Source: Bdellovibrionales bacterium (lineage in GTDB: Bacteria; Bdellovibrionota_G; JALEGL01; JAGRAY01). From it: 29,389 nucleotides of DNA. Location of the stretch: positions 1 through 29,389 of the forward strand of contig JAGRAY010000004.1 in assembly GCA_020434375.1 (NCBI GenBank), written 5' to 3'. The notes below the pieces were generated by a model. The model saw nothing but the letters and a program-made list of their open reading frames with translations, was not told where the DNA came from and did not search any database. Positions 14,626 through 22,478 of the stretch are shown one piece after another (position 1 is the stretch's first letter; the number at the start of each line of letters is the position of its first letter). The position numbers and the translations under genes were made by a program.

Positions 14626-14644
14626 TAACTGTGCCAGTTATAGT
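14626..14644. promoter_or_regulatory. Dyad and possible -10 between rlpA and the RDD operon
   Basis: TAACTG (14626-14631) and CAGTTA (14635-14640) form a perfect 6-bp dyad with a TGC spacer. It overlaps TATAGT (14639-14644), a possible -10 for the plus-strand operon. No good -35 stands at 17 nt. The 11-mer CCAGTTATAGT here also occurs reverse-complemented at 3540-3550, at the edge of the long palindrome. This is a weak regulatory candidate. Confidence 0.35.
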
Positions 14645-14692
14645 GTAGTTGCGAAAGCCAAATACTGCAAGAAAGGGTGTCGTGCCCAGGCC

Positions 14693-14890
14693 ATGGACCA
14701 GTTTGTGAGATATAAAGTTGTTGAAACCTCAATAGTTACAGAAGATGAGCTTGAGCGTATCATTAACGAATGGGTTTCCAACGGGTATTTGTTTGAAGGT
14801 ATGCAATTTGCTATAACAAACGCTTCAAAAAGGCCTGCAATGGCTTTTGTTTTGTTTACAAAGAAAATGGAAGGACCAATGAATGCCTAG
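14693..14890 (+). CDS. DUF4177-like small protein
   Basis: This 65-residue protein follows the plan of DUF4177 proteins: an opening beta strand YKVVET, a helix TEDELERIINEWVSNGYLFEG, and a second strand pair PAMAFVLFTKK. Such proteins are small, soluble and of unknown function, often with a conserved G-W/Y before the second half. The matching residues here are few, so the family call is moderate. It opens a five-gene operon: its TAG overlaps the start of the RDD gene by 8 nt. Start choice is not firm; AGG stands five nt before the ATG. Confidence 0.6.
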   Translation: MDQFVRYKVVETSIVTEDELERIINEWVSNGYLFEGMQFAITNASKRPAMAFVLFTKKMEGPMNA

Positions 14891-15317
14891 AGCAGATCAA
14901 ACTCATCGATTCCTCGCTAAAGCGATCGATCTCATTCTTGCAGGATTTCTCTCCAAATTTGTTGTTCCGTTTGGTCTTTTCGGTGGTGCTATCTATTTAC
15001 TTATCTCTGATGGTCTTTTTGAAGGTCAAAGTATTGGTAAGCGCATTATGGGGCTTAGAGTCGTCGTTTTAAAATCGGGAACAGAACTTCACCCGTGCAC
15101 TTATAAAGAGTCACTGATACGTAATCTGCCGTATGCACTTATTCTTGTCTTGGGTTCCATTCCGATTATCCAGATTTTTTTCCTTCTATTAGGGTTTCTA
15201 TTTACGATTATAGAGTCTTACTTTATCTGGGCAGATGATCATGGTATTCGAATTGGCGATATTTATGCCGAAACCCAGGTGGTTGATCATTCTATAAAAG
15301 CAACACCTACCACATGA
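14883..15317 (+). CDS. RDD family membrane protein
   Basis: This 144-residue protein has the RDD arrangement. The short N-terminus RFLAKAIDLILAGF contains the family's conserved R and D (RxxAxxxD). The first membrane helix follows, then GQSIGKRIMGLRVV between helices 2 and 3, then two further helices (LPYALILVLGSIPIIQIF and FFLLLGFLFTIIESYFIW). The charged residue after the last helix, in WADDHGIRIGD, completes the pattern. RDD proteins are small polytopic inner-membrane proteins, some of which act in ion or proton exchange; the role here is unknown. An AGGA is seven nt before the ATG. It overlaps both neighbours (8 and 4 nt). Confidence 0.85.
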   Translation: MPRADQTHRFLAKAIDLILAGFLSKFVVPFGLFGGAIYLLISDGLFEGQSIGKRIMGLRVVVLKSGTELHPCTYKESLIRNLPYALILVLGSIPIIQIFFLLLGFLFTIIESYFIWADDHGIRIGDIYAETQVVDHSIKATPTT

Positions 15318-15985
15318 CACACTGGCACAGTTTTCTGTGTGGTGTGTTCATTTTATTAACTCTTAGTTGTGCAAAACCAAGGCCGGTTGAAAAGCCGTCT
15401 GAGTTTAAACCTTTAGTACTGCAATTTATCACAACGGACCCCAACTGGCTTATGGGACAAAGCTGTAAGCAAGACTTAGGGTCGCTGGTTTCTGTGATTC
15501 AAGTTATTGCCAAAGGTTCATGCTACGATAAAATCAGTTCTAGCGCGAATCTCATTTTTATGAATTGTGATGGATCATCAGAAATAACGATTTTAGACGT
15601 TAGCAAAGGTTTAAAACGTTATCGTCGTCACCCGGTTTCATGTGATGCAGAGCTTAAAGAAAGTGGGTGGGTGTTTTTTGACTCTTCTCCTCCTGGGGCT
15701 TCGTTTAAAATAGATAATGAGAAGCAAGCAAGAGCGCCAGTGTGGACACGCCTAGCCAAAGGACAGCATCAAGTTTTGTGTGAAAATGGAAGAGACTCAT
15801 TCATGTCCACAGATTTTATAGCAGGCCAAGATTTAAAAGTGCTTTGTTCAAGACAAAATCAAGCAAGCCAATCTGATACCGACGAAGAATTATCGAATGA
15901 AGAAAAAGCAGGAGGTATTTTGATGTATGTTCTTGGAGGCTTGGCTTCGATTGGAGCCATTCTCCTCCCATTTCTGATATTTTAG
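15314..15985 (+). CDS. PEGA-domain lipoprotein with C-terminal membrane helix
   Basis: This 223-residue protein has a lipoprotein signal (GVFILLTLSCAKPR; lipobox LTLSC, Cys at about residue 19). The central region is unrecognised and contains several cysteines. A PEGA domain (about 115-160) reads GWVFFDSSPPGASFKID, PVWTRLAKGQHQVLC. A final hydrophobic segment (about 199-222, MYVLGGLASIGAILLPFLIF) would anchor the C-terminus in a membrane. PEGA domains are surface- or periplasm-exposed beta modules common in Deltaproteobacteria. Having both a lipid anchor and a terminal helix is unusual. It overlaps the RDD gene by 4 nt and lies 6 nt before the kinase gene. Confidence 0.8.
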   Translation: MTHWHSFLCGVFILLTLSCAKPRPVEKPSEFKPLVLQFITTDPNWLMGQSCKQDLGSLVSVIQVIAKGSCYDKISSSANLIFMNCDGSSEITILDVSKGLKRYRRHPVSCDAELKESGWVFFDSSPPGASFKIDNEKQARAPVWTRLAKGQHQVLCENGRDSFMSTDFIAGQDLKVLCSRQNQASQSDTDEELSNEEKAGGILMYVLGGLASIGAILLPFLIF

Positions 15986-15991
15986 CTTTCG

Positions 15992-16879
15992 ATGATGAAC
16001 CGATTTATCGCCATTGGTCATGTGACAACAGATCTCATTGATGGCGAAGAACGTCTGGGTGGTTCATCTCTCTTTACGGCTCTTTGCGCGAAATTACTGG
16101 GTTATCAGGCTACGATAGTGACCAGTTGTACCAAAGAAACTGAAAATACCATTTCGTCTCGTGGGGTTGACGTTCTCAATAAAGTATCATCTCACGACAC
16201 GGTATTCGAACATATTTATGATTCCGCTAGAAGAGAACGGCAAAGCAAATGTCACAGTGAGGCCTTAGCCATTCATCGTAACTGTTTAAATCGGCTAAAT
16301 ATTCAGCCCCACGACTGCGTAGTGATATGTCCGAATATGCATGAGGTGGACTCTGAGTTGGTAAATTCTTTGGCCGCAATACCTTTAATGACCATGCCTC
16401 AAGGTTGGTTTAGGCGAGTAAATCAGGAAAAACAAGTGATCCATAGTTCTTCTTGGGTTTCAAATTTAAAAAAGAGATCTGAACTGTTGATCGCAAGTCG
16501 TCAAGATCTCGAAGGTGACTCTCAAGGAGAGATGTGGTGTCGAACCCACTCGGACCATTTTGTCATCACTTCTGGCATTAAACCCATGAATGTATTTGAA
16601 GACCATCAAAACTATGAAATTTCAGTGCCTTACTTAGTGGATGAAAAGGATGCAACAGGTGCGGGAGATATCTTTGCAGCAACAACTTGGATTGCCGTTC
16701 GAGAAAATATACCACTTTCAAATGCTATAAAGATTGGCTCTATTGCTGCTTCGTATAAAATTGAAAAACGGGGAATTGGTTTTAATTTCTCTCGTCAGGC
16801 GATCGTTGATCGACTAAATTTAATAACGACAAATGCTTCTCTGAAGGAGAGCATGAATAGATTTTTGAGAGTTTTGTGA
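15992..16879 (+). CDS. PfkB-family carbohydrate/nucleoside kinase
   Basis: This 295-residue protein has a ribokinase fold. The N-terminal signature GHVTTDLIDGEERLGGSSLF (substrate lid and GG) is followed by a nucleotide-binding half ending in EKDATGAGDIFAATTW near residue 225, the PfkB signature 2 with the catalytic aspartate of GAGD. The length is somewhat short for the family, but the key motifs are present. Substrate specificity cannot be read. Its partners (RDD, PEGA, polytopic membrane protein) are unusual for a sugar kinase, so the substrate may be a periplasm-derived sugar or nucleoside. The GTG of the next gene overlaps its stop (4 nt). Confidence 0.85.
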   Translation: MMNRFIAIGHVTTDLIDGEERLGGSSLFTALCAKLLGYQATIVTSCTKETENTISSRGVDVLNKVSSHDTVFEHIYDSARRERQSKCHSEALAIHRNCLNRLNIQPHDCVVICPNMHEVDSELVNSLAAIPLMTMPQGWFRRVNQEKQVIHSSSWVSNLKKRSELLIASRQDLEGDSQGEMWCRTHSDHFVITSGIKPMNVFEDHQNYEISVPYLVDEKDATGAGDIFAATTWIAVRENIPLSNAIKIGSIAASYKIEKRGIGFNFSRQAIVDRLNLITTNASLKESMNRFLRVL

Positions 16880-17742
16880 CTAAAAAAAAGACGATTAAAG
16901 AGCAAGAAAATATCGATACGCATGCTCAAATGAAGGAGTCGGCAGGCACACTGGCGTGGTTAACTGAAACAGCCGTCCGTCAAGTAGGTTTGGAATCGTA
17001 CACTGAGTTTTTGAAGACTGGTATTCCGAGAAAATCATTTGATCAATACCATAAATATATTCTCTTCAGTTTTTTAGTATGGGGCGGTGGCTTTTTATAT
17101 ATACAAAAACCATTTGTTGCCGGAATGGTCTTTTTCTTGATGGCTACTTTTCAAGTTGTTTTGCTTTTGGGCGTACATTATTTGGCGTGGTTACCTCAAA
17201 CTATTTCCCCAGTTCATTTTTTGATGATTGTTGCTGGGCTGTTGATTTCTCTATGGTGGATCAGTATTTTTCTGCCATTTCATCTTGTGCCAAATAAAGC
17301 TAAGAGAAAAAGCTACCATTTGTTTCTATTTTTTGTGATTAGTTTTTTGATTACAACAATTCTCTACGCACAGATCATTTTTCTTTTAAAGACAAAAGTC
17401 GTCTACGGTTGGCAATTTGAAGAGGAGTTTTTAGTTGTATGTGGCTTATGGGCCACGTCGCTAGGATTCATAGTAACTCAGATTATGGCCATTGGACTTA
17501 ATACTATTGAACAATACTTTTTTCAGAGACCGCGACATCAAGATGCCTTTGGAAGTGCATTCTTAGGTTTTTGGTCAGGCATAGCCACTAGCTTTTGTAT
17601 AGTGTGTTTGGCAATGGGTCCGGCATCAGGCAAAATGTTAGTGATTTTAGAACGAATTGCAGCATGGTTTGAAATATACCGATTTGAAAAAATCGCGGCT
17701 TCACTCGGCGGCTTTATTCACTTTTGGCGTCAGTTGACTTAG
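16876..17742 (+). CDS. Polytopic membrane protein of unknown function
   Basis: The start is GTG 16876, overlapping the kinase stop. A soluble N-terminal stretch of about 55 residues (GTLAWLTETAVRQVGLESYT) precedes about six predicted membrane helices. The first opens with ILFSFLVWGGGFLYIQKPF, similar in flavour to small TM2-like modules but not the same, and others include LFLFFVISFLITTILYA and FIVTQIMAIGL. The C-terminal helices hold a conserved-looking glycine stretch (GSAFLGFWSGIATSF). No catalytic or transport motif is recognisable. It closes the RDD/PEGA/PfkB operon and its 3' end overlaps the convergent glycosyltransferase gene by 29 nt. Confidence 0.75.
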   Translation: MTKKKTIKEQENIDTHAQMKESAGTLAWLTETAVRQVGLESYTEFLKTGIPRKSFDQYHKYILFSFLVWGGGFLYIQKPFVAGMVFFLMATFQVVLLLGVHYLAWLPQTISPVHFLMIVAGLLISLWWISIFLPFHLVPNKAKRKSYHLFLFFVISFLITTILYAQIIFLLKTKVVYGWQFEEEFLVVCGLWATSLGFIVTQIMAIGLNTIEQYFFQRPRHQDAFGSAFLGFWSGIATSFCIVCLAMGPASGKMLVILERIAAWFEIYRFEKIAASLGGFIHFWRQLT

Positions 17743-18448
17743 TGTTCGCTGCTAATTTTAGTACCGAGAAAATAGCTTCCCAAATCACATGTTTGGACAG
17801 TTTACTTTTTCCTTTTTCTCGTTCGGTAAACGTAATGGGAATTTCTTTAGCTTTGTAGCCGTTAATCAATGCATAAACCGTGGTTTCAATTTGAAAAGCA
17901 TAACCATCTGCTTTGATTGGTAACGAAACGAGAGAACTGATCACACGTCGTTTGAAACACTTAAACCCTCCTGTCAGATCATAAATCTGATAACCTGTAG
18001 CGTATCTTGCGTAAAGGTTTGCAAGTCGACTAAGCCAAAGACGATACCAAGGCCATCCTACCGTGTGACCTCCTGGTACATATCGGCTTCCTAAAACAAA
18101 ATCTACCTGATCCACTTCACGAACAAATTGAGCGAGCGTTGCTGGTTGATGTGAAAAATCTGCGTCCATCTGGCAAATAATGGCGTAATTTCGCTCAAGC
18201 GCCCATTGATATCCATCGCGATAAGCTGATCCTAGACCCATTTTTCCGGGTCGTTTCAAAAGATGAACACGTGACCCCAAAGGTGAATCAAGCTGGAAGG
18301 CTTGAATGCATTCAGATGTCCCATCTGGAGAGTTGTCGTCGATCAGCAAGATATCGAACTCATTAGGTAATTTTAAAATGTCGGTTATAAGTGGCGTAAT
18401 ATTGTCTCGTTCGTTGTAGGTAGGAATGATAACCAAGTTGTGTGTCAT
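17714..18448 (-). CDS. DPM1-like polyprenyl-phosphate glycosyltransferase (GT2)
   Basis: This 244-residue protein has the GT2 fold of dolichol-phosphate mannosyltransferase: IIPTYNERDNI (7-17), LLIDDNSPDGT (the first metal aspartates), and ICQMDADFSHQP, the DXD site. The acceptor-side segment VLGSRYVPGG and TGGFKCFKRRVI follow. It ends without membrane helices, like the stand-alone yeast and archaeal DPM1-type enzymes, so it should act at the cytoplasmic face of the inner membrane on polyprenyl phosphate with GDP-mannose or UDP-glucose. The sugar cannot be decided. It ends 10 nt from the start side of the zinc-ribbon/TPR gene and is likely co-transcribed with it. Confidence 0.88.
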   Translation of the reverse strand: MTHNLVIIPTYNERDNITPLITDILKLPNEFDILLIDDNSPDGTSECIQAFQLDSPLGSRVHLLKRPGKMGLGSAYRDGYQWALERNYAIICQMDADFSHQPATLAQFVREVDQVDFVLGSRYVPGGHTVGWPWYRLWLSRLANLYARYATGYQIYDLTGGFKCFKRRVISSLVSLPIKADGYAFQIETTVYALINGYKAKEIPITFTEREKGKSKLSKHVIWEAIFSVLKLAANTKSTDAKSE

Positions 18449-18457
18449 AATTAGTTT

Positions 18458-20089
18458 TTACCTTCGTCGTCTACGATACCTTCGTGGAGTGTCAGATTTT
18501 CTCCCAGTTTTGTTTTCAGTTTTTGGTGCTGGCGCTAATGCTTCTAAAGCATTTTTATGGAGTGCTTCGATCTCTGGTTTTTTCTCGTGATTTGGATAAT
18601 TTGCCAAAAACCGAGACCCATATTTGGCAACTGAGTCGTAATCCTTTTGTTTTTCAAAAATCAAAATGAGTTCATAGAGGTTTATATCTTGATCTTCTTT
18701 CTTTCTTAGTTCGTTTTGATAATAATCTTCTAAGCTCGCATAGTCTTTTGAGGTTTTGTAGAAGGACAGTTGGCGTTTTTTTAGTAATTCATTTCGGGGA
18801 TCCAAAGCTCGTGCTTTTTTTAAGAAAGCCGTTGCCTCATCAAACTTGTTTTGGCGCTCATAAATTCGAACAAGATTTAATAAATTATAAATATTTCGTG
18901 GTTGCTTTTCGTAGGCTTCTGAAAAGCTGATGATGGCTTTTTGAAAATCACCTTGATCCGCATAAATATTACCTAACAGACTTGCTCCACTCGTCCCTAA
19001 GTTTGTCTGACTAGAGAGCAATGAAATAGCTTTTGCGTATTTTTCAGATCTCCATAGGTAACGTGCGTAGCTTATATAAAATTCTGGACTATTTGGTTTT
19101 AAAAATTTGGCATACATTGCCAACTGTTCACCAACTGTTAGGAGTTCTCGGGATCGTTGGAGGTGTCCCATGTCGGTGTAAACTTGGGACAATAATGACA
19201 TTAATTCAATATTGTGAATGTCTTTTCCTAATGCTCGGGTAAGTTGTTTTTTCAGAGTTTCTAACTCAATGATATCAGGATCATGCAAGGCTTTTTCGGT
19301 CCAGAGGCGAAATACTTCTATGCGTGGTATCGGTGTGGAGTCTTTGGAAGGTTGTTCTCCTAGAGCCAAGACAAAGCTTTCGCCTTGCTTGGTTCTTAAA
19401 TATTCCATCACGTTAGGGTAGGCAAAAAACGCTCCTATGCACGCACCGATGACTAACACTAAATAGACGAAAGTTTCATAATCTCTTTTGCGTCGTCTGT
19501 TCGTTGGTTTCCATTCAGGAATTTGTTTTAGTCCAATATCTTCCTTTGAATATTGATTTCCAAACAAATCGGCTGTTCCAGGGTAGTCTTCAATGTCTTG
19601 CTCCACGCCGTCAAAAGAGATAATCGTTTCTCCAGGGACAATCTTACCCTCTAGAACAGCCTTTCGAACCTCTGAAAAGTAGTCATAAGAGGAAACATTG
19701 CCGCTATGGTGCCGAACTTCCCACTTTGATGGACTGCCTTCCACAATCGATGTGTCAATATCTTCGTCTTCCGTGTCTCCGATGGTCACACTTGCTTGGG
19801 ATACAGAGTCAGAAATCCATTCATCAACATCCAAGCCCTCTTGCATCTTTGAGCTTGTTGCGACAACGCGTTTTAATGAATCTTGTTTCGCCTCTTTGCC
19901 CCCATAGTTGCAACCAAACGCTTCGATAATTTCCAGGTCATTATTTTGATAAATATTTCGAAGCGAAAGAGGTCTTCCGCAAAAGGTACAGTTGAAAAAA
20001 AACCCATCACTTTGGAGAACTCGGTCAGGAATCGTTAGGATCGTTCTGCAGTCGGTACAAGAGAAATAACACACTGAAATAACAGACAT
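18458..20089 (-). CDS. Zinc-ribbon / GYF-like / TM / TPR protein
   Basis: This 543-residue protein has an N-terminal zinc ribbon with C11-x2-C14 and C34-x2-C37, of the MJ0042 type common in Deltaproteobacteria. A GYF_2-like segment (about 121-178, SKWEVRHHSGNVSSY to SFDGVEQDIEDYPG) follows. One membrane helix lies at about 207-224, preceded by RRRKR, which puts the N-domain in the cytoplasm. An extracytoplasmic C-terminal domain of TPR-like helical repeats covers about 290-500, including LLGNIYADQGDFQKAI and LLNLVRIYERQNKFDEA. The last residues are Arg-rich (RRYRRRRR). The layout suggests a scaffold that reads cytoplasmic state and binds proteins outside. The partner is unknown. Confidence 0.82.
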   Translation of the reverse strand: MSVISVCYFSCTDCRTILTIPDRVLQSDGFFFNCTFCGRPLSLRNIYQNNDLEIIEAFGCNYGGKEAKQDSLKRVVATSSKMQEGLDVDEWISDSVSQASVTIGDTEDEDIDTSIVEGSPSKWEVRHHSGNVSSYDYFSEVRKAVLEGKIVPGETIISFDGVEQDIEDYPGTADLFGNQYSKEDIGLKQIPEWKPTNRRRKRDYETFVYLVLVIGACIGAFFAYPNVMEYLRTKQGESFVLALGEQPSKDSTPIPRIEVFRLWTEKALHDPDIIELETLKKQLTRALGKDIHNIELMSLLSQVYTDMGHLQRSRELLTVGEQLAMYAKFLKPNSPEFYISYARYLWRSEKYAKAISLLSSQTNLGTSGASLLGNIYADQGDFQKAIISFSEAYEKQPRNIYNLLNLVRIYERQNKFDEATAFLKKARALDPRNELLKKRQLSFYKTSKDYASLEDYYQNELRKKEDQDINLYELILIFEKQKDYDSVAKYGSRFLANYPNHEKKPEIEALHKNALEALAPAPKTENKTGRKSDTPRRYRRRRR

Positions 20090-20156
20090 AATTAAGCATA
20101 ACTATACCGATGTTATGTTATTTGCCAATCGTTATAGTTTAAGCTACTAACATCGC

Positions 20157-21275
20157 GTGATCGTTGGAGTTCCCAAAGAAATAAAGAGTCAAGAGTATCG
20201 CGTAGGACTTGTTCCTGCAGGGGCAAGGCATCTGATTCAATCAGGAGCTCAGGTTGTGGTGCAGGCAGGTGCTGGTATTGGCAGTGGTATTGAAGACGCG
20301 GAGTTTGAAGCCGTCGGTGCCACCGTATTAAAATCGGCTGAAGAGGTCTGGAAGACCTCGGACATGATCATCAAGGTCAAAGAGCCTTTGGTCAAAGAAT
20401 ATGATTTAATGAAAAAGGGACAAATTCTCTACACTTACCTTCATTTGGCAGTGGTGCCAGATTTAGCCAAGGTGTTTATTGAAAAAAAAATTACAAGTAT
20501 CGCCTATGAAACCATTCAGCTTCCGAATCATTCATTGCCTCTTTTAAAACCTATGAGTGAAGTCGCTGGCAAAATGGCTGTTCAAATAGGATCTGCCTAT
20601 CTTCAAAAAGAGAACGGCGGCAAAGGCGTTCTCTTGGGAGGTGTTCCTGGTGTACGAAGAGGGCGAGTCACTATTATAGGCGCCGGCGTTGTGGGTATGA
20701 ATGCATGCAAAATAGCCGTTGGAATGGGTGCAGATGTCACGGTTATTGATGTTAATCTAGATCGTCTTGAATACTTCGATGATATTTTTGGAAACAAAAT
20801 ACAGACACTTAAATCACATTCACAAAATATTGAGGAGAGTGTTCTTAGGGCAGACTTGTTGATTGGTGCAGTTCTGATCCCAGGTGCAAAGGCTCCTAAA
20901 TTGGTCACAAAAAATCTCGTTTCAAAAATGTCCCCCGGTTCGGTCATAGTTGATGTTGCAGTTGATCAAGGGGGCTGCGTTGAAACATGTAAGCCAACCA
21001 CTCATGATGACCCGACCTTTCTAGTGGATGGTGTTATTCACTACTGTGTAGCAAACATGCCTGGTGCTGTTGCAATGTCGTCCACAATCGCATTAACCAA
21101 TGCAACATTGGCTTATGCAAAAAAAATAGTGGAACAAGGAGTCGACAAAGCTATTCGGTCTGACGTCGATCTTGCAAAAGGAGTGAATACTTACAACGGC
21201 TTTGTTACGCATCGTGCAGTTGCGGATGCCCTGAACGAACCTTACCATTCATTGGAAGCACAGATCGGCTCATGA
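20157..21275 (+). CDS. ald: Alanine dehydrogenase
   Basis: This 372-residue protein is a full-length NAD-dependent alanine dehydrogenase. PKEIKSQEYRVGLVPAG (6-22) contains the pyruvate-binding R15. IIKVKEP has K75, and TYLHLAVVPDL has the catalytic H96. The Rossmann motif GAGVVGMNA comes later, followed by GSVIVDVAVDQGG and VANMPGAVA. It interconverts alanine with pyruvate and ammonia. The GTG start at 20157 has no ribosome binding site, but TATAGT (20133-20138) is placed so that initiation would occur about 12 nt upstream; a leaderless or near-leaderless transcript is possible. Its stop overlaps the ATG of the dehydrogenase gene that follows. Confidence 0.93.
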   Translation: MIVGVPKEIKSQEYRVGLVPAGARHLIQSGAQVVVQAGAGIGSGIEDAEFEAVGATVLKSAEEVWKTSDMIIKVKEPLVKEYDLMKKGQILYTYLHLAVVPDLAKVFIEKKITSIAYETIQLPNHSLPLLKPMSEVAGKMAVQIGSAYLQKENGGKGVLLGGVPGVRRGRVTIIGAGVVGMNACKIAVGMGADVTVIDVNLDRLEYFDDIFGNKIQTLKSHSQNIEESVLRADLLIGAVLIPGAKAPKLVTKNLVSKMSPGSVIVDVAVDQGGCVETCKPTTHDDPTFLVDGVIHYCVANMPGAVAMSSTIALTNATLAYAKKIVEQGVDKAIRSDVDLAKGVNTYNGFVTHRAVADALNEPYHSLEAQIGS

Positions 21276-22438
21276 AAGTGTTTGAAAATTTAGATTACTT
21301 GCACATTAAGGATCTCTTCAGTGAAGAGGAGCGTCTGGTTGCAGATACAGTACGTGGATTTGTCGAAGAAGAAGTCATTCCGATTATTGCAAATCATGCC
21401 AGAGACGGAAAGTTTCCAGCTCATCTCATTAAGACCATGGGCGAAATGGGGCTTCTTGGCTCCAGTTTAAAAGGCTATGGTTGTGCAGGTATGAGTTCGG
21501 TTGCGTATGGCTTGGCCATGCAAGAACTTGAGCGCGGTGACTCAAGTATTCGAAGCTTTGCATCGGTGCAAGGTTCGCTATGTATGTATCCTATTTATGC
21601 GTACGGGACGGAAGCCCAAAAAAAGAAATGGCTTCCGGCAATGGCCAAAGGTGAAAAAGTAGGTTGCTTTGGTCTAACCGAACCTGATTTTGGATCTAAC
21701 CCTTCAGGAATGCTCACTAAAGCGGAAAAGAAAAACGGCAAGTGGATTATTCATGGAACCAAAATGTGGATTACTAACGGTACCATGGCTGATCTCGCGA
21801 TTGTTTGGGCTAAAGTTAATGGAAGAATTCGGGGTTTTATTGTCGAGAAGGGTGCGCCTGGATTTACTGCGAGAGAGGTCAAAGGAAAACTATCTTTACG
21901 TGCATCAGACACCGCAGAACTGTCTTTTGATCGTTGTGAAATTCCAGAGGACAATTTATTACCTGAAACAGATGGCTTAAAGTCACCATTAGGGTGTCTC
22001 AACCAAGCGAGATTTGGTATTGCTTGGGGCGCATTAGGTGCTGCACACGCCTGCTTCTACGAAGCTCTTTCATATGCAAAAAATAGAATTCAATTTGAAA
22101 AGCCGATTGCATCATTCCAACTTGTTCAAGCTAAACTTGCGGACATGGCTACCGAAATTACCAAGGCCCAACTTTTAGCACTGCGTGTAGGCCGCTTAAA
22201 AGATGAGGGAAGGTCTACGGCGGCTCAGATTTCAATGGCCAAGCGCAATAACGTTAAGATAGCTCTTGATGTATCTCGTCAAGCCAGAGAAATTTTAGGG
22301 GCCAATGGTATTCTCGACGAATACCATGCGATGAGACATATGAATAACTTAGAATCTGTGTATACCTACGAAGGCACGCACGATATTCATACTTTGATCA
22401 TCGGTGAAGCAGTCACAGGTATTCCTGCTTACAAATGA
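21272..22438 (+). CDS. Glutaryl-CoA dehydrogenase-like acyl-CoA dehydrogenase
   Basis: This 388-residue flavoprotein has the acyl-CoA dehydrogenase fold. CFGLTEPDFGSNPSGM and WITNGTMADLAIVWA form the FAD and substrate site, and the catalytic glutamate is E367 in TYEGTHDIHTL, a sequence typical of glutaryl-CoA dehydrogenases. Such enzymes oxidise and decarboxylate glutaryl-CoA to crotonyl-CoA in lysine and tryptophan degradation. A specific substrate other than glutaryl-CoA is possible, because the family shares these motifs. It overlaps ald by 4 nt (ATGA), so amino acid catabolism may be linked. A thiolase near the right edge is also an acyl-CoA catabolism gene. Confidence 0.85.
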   Translation: MKVFENLDYLHIKDLFSEEERLVADTVRGFVEEEVIPIIANHARDGKFPAHLIKTMGEMGLLGSSLKGYGCAGMSSVAYGLAMQELERGDSSIRSFASVQGSLCMYPIYAYGTEAQKKKWLPAMAKGEKVGCFGLTEPDFGSNPSGMLTKAEKKNGKWIIHGTKMWITNGTMADLAIVWAKVNGRIRGFIVEKGAPGFTAREVKGKLSLRASDTAELSFDRCEIPEDNLLPETDGLKSPLGCLNQARFGIAWGALGAAHACFYEALSYAKNRIQFEKPIASFQLVQAKLADMATEITKAQLLALRVGRLKDEGRSTAAQISMAKRNNVKIALDVSRQAREILGANGILDEYHAMRHMNNLESVYTYEGTHDIHTLIIGEAVTGIPAYK

Positions 22439-22478
22439 TTACTGAGAAAGACTATTAGGAGGTTATCGAAGATTTAAC

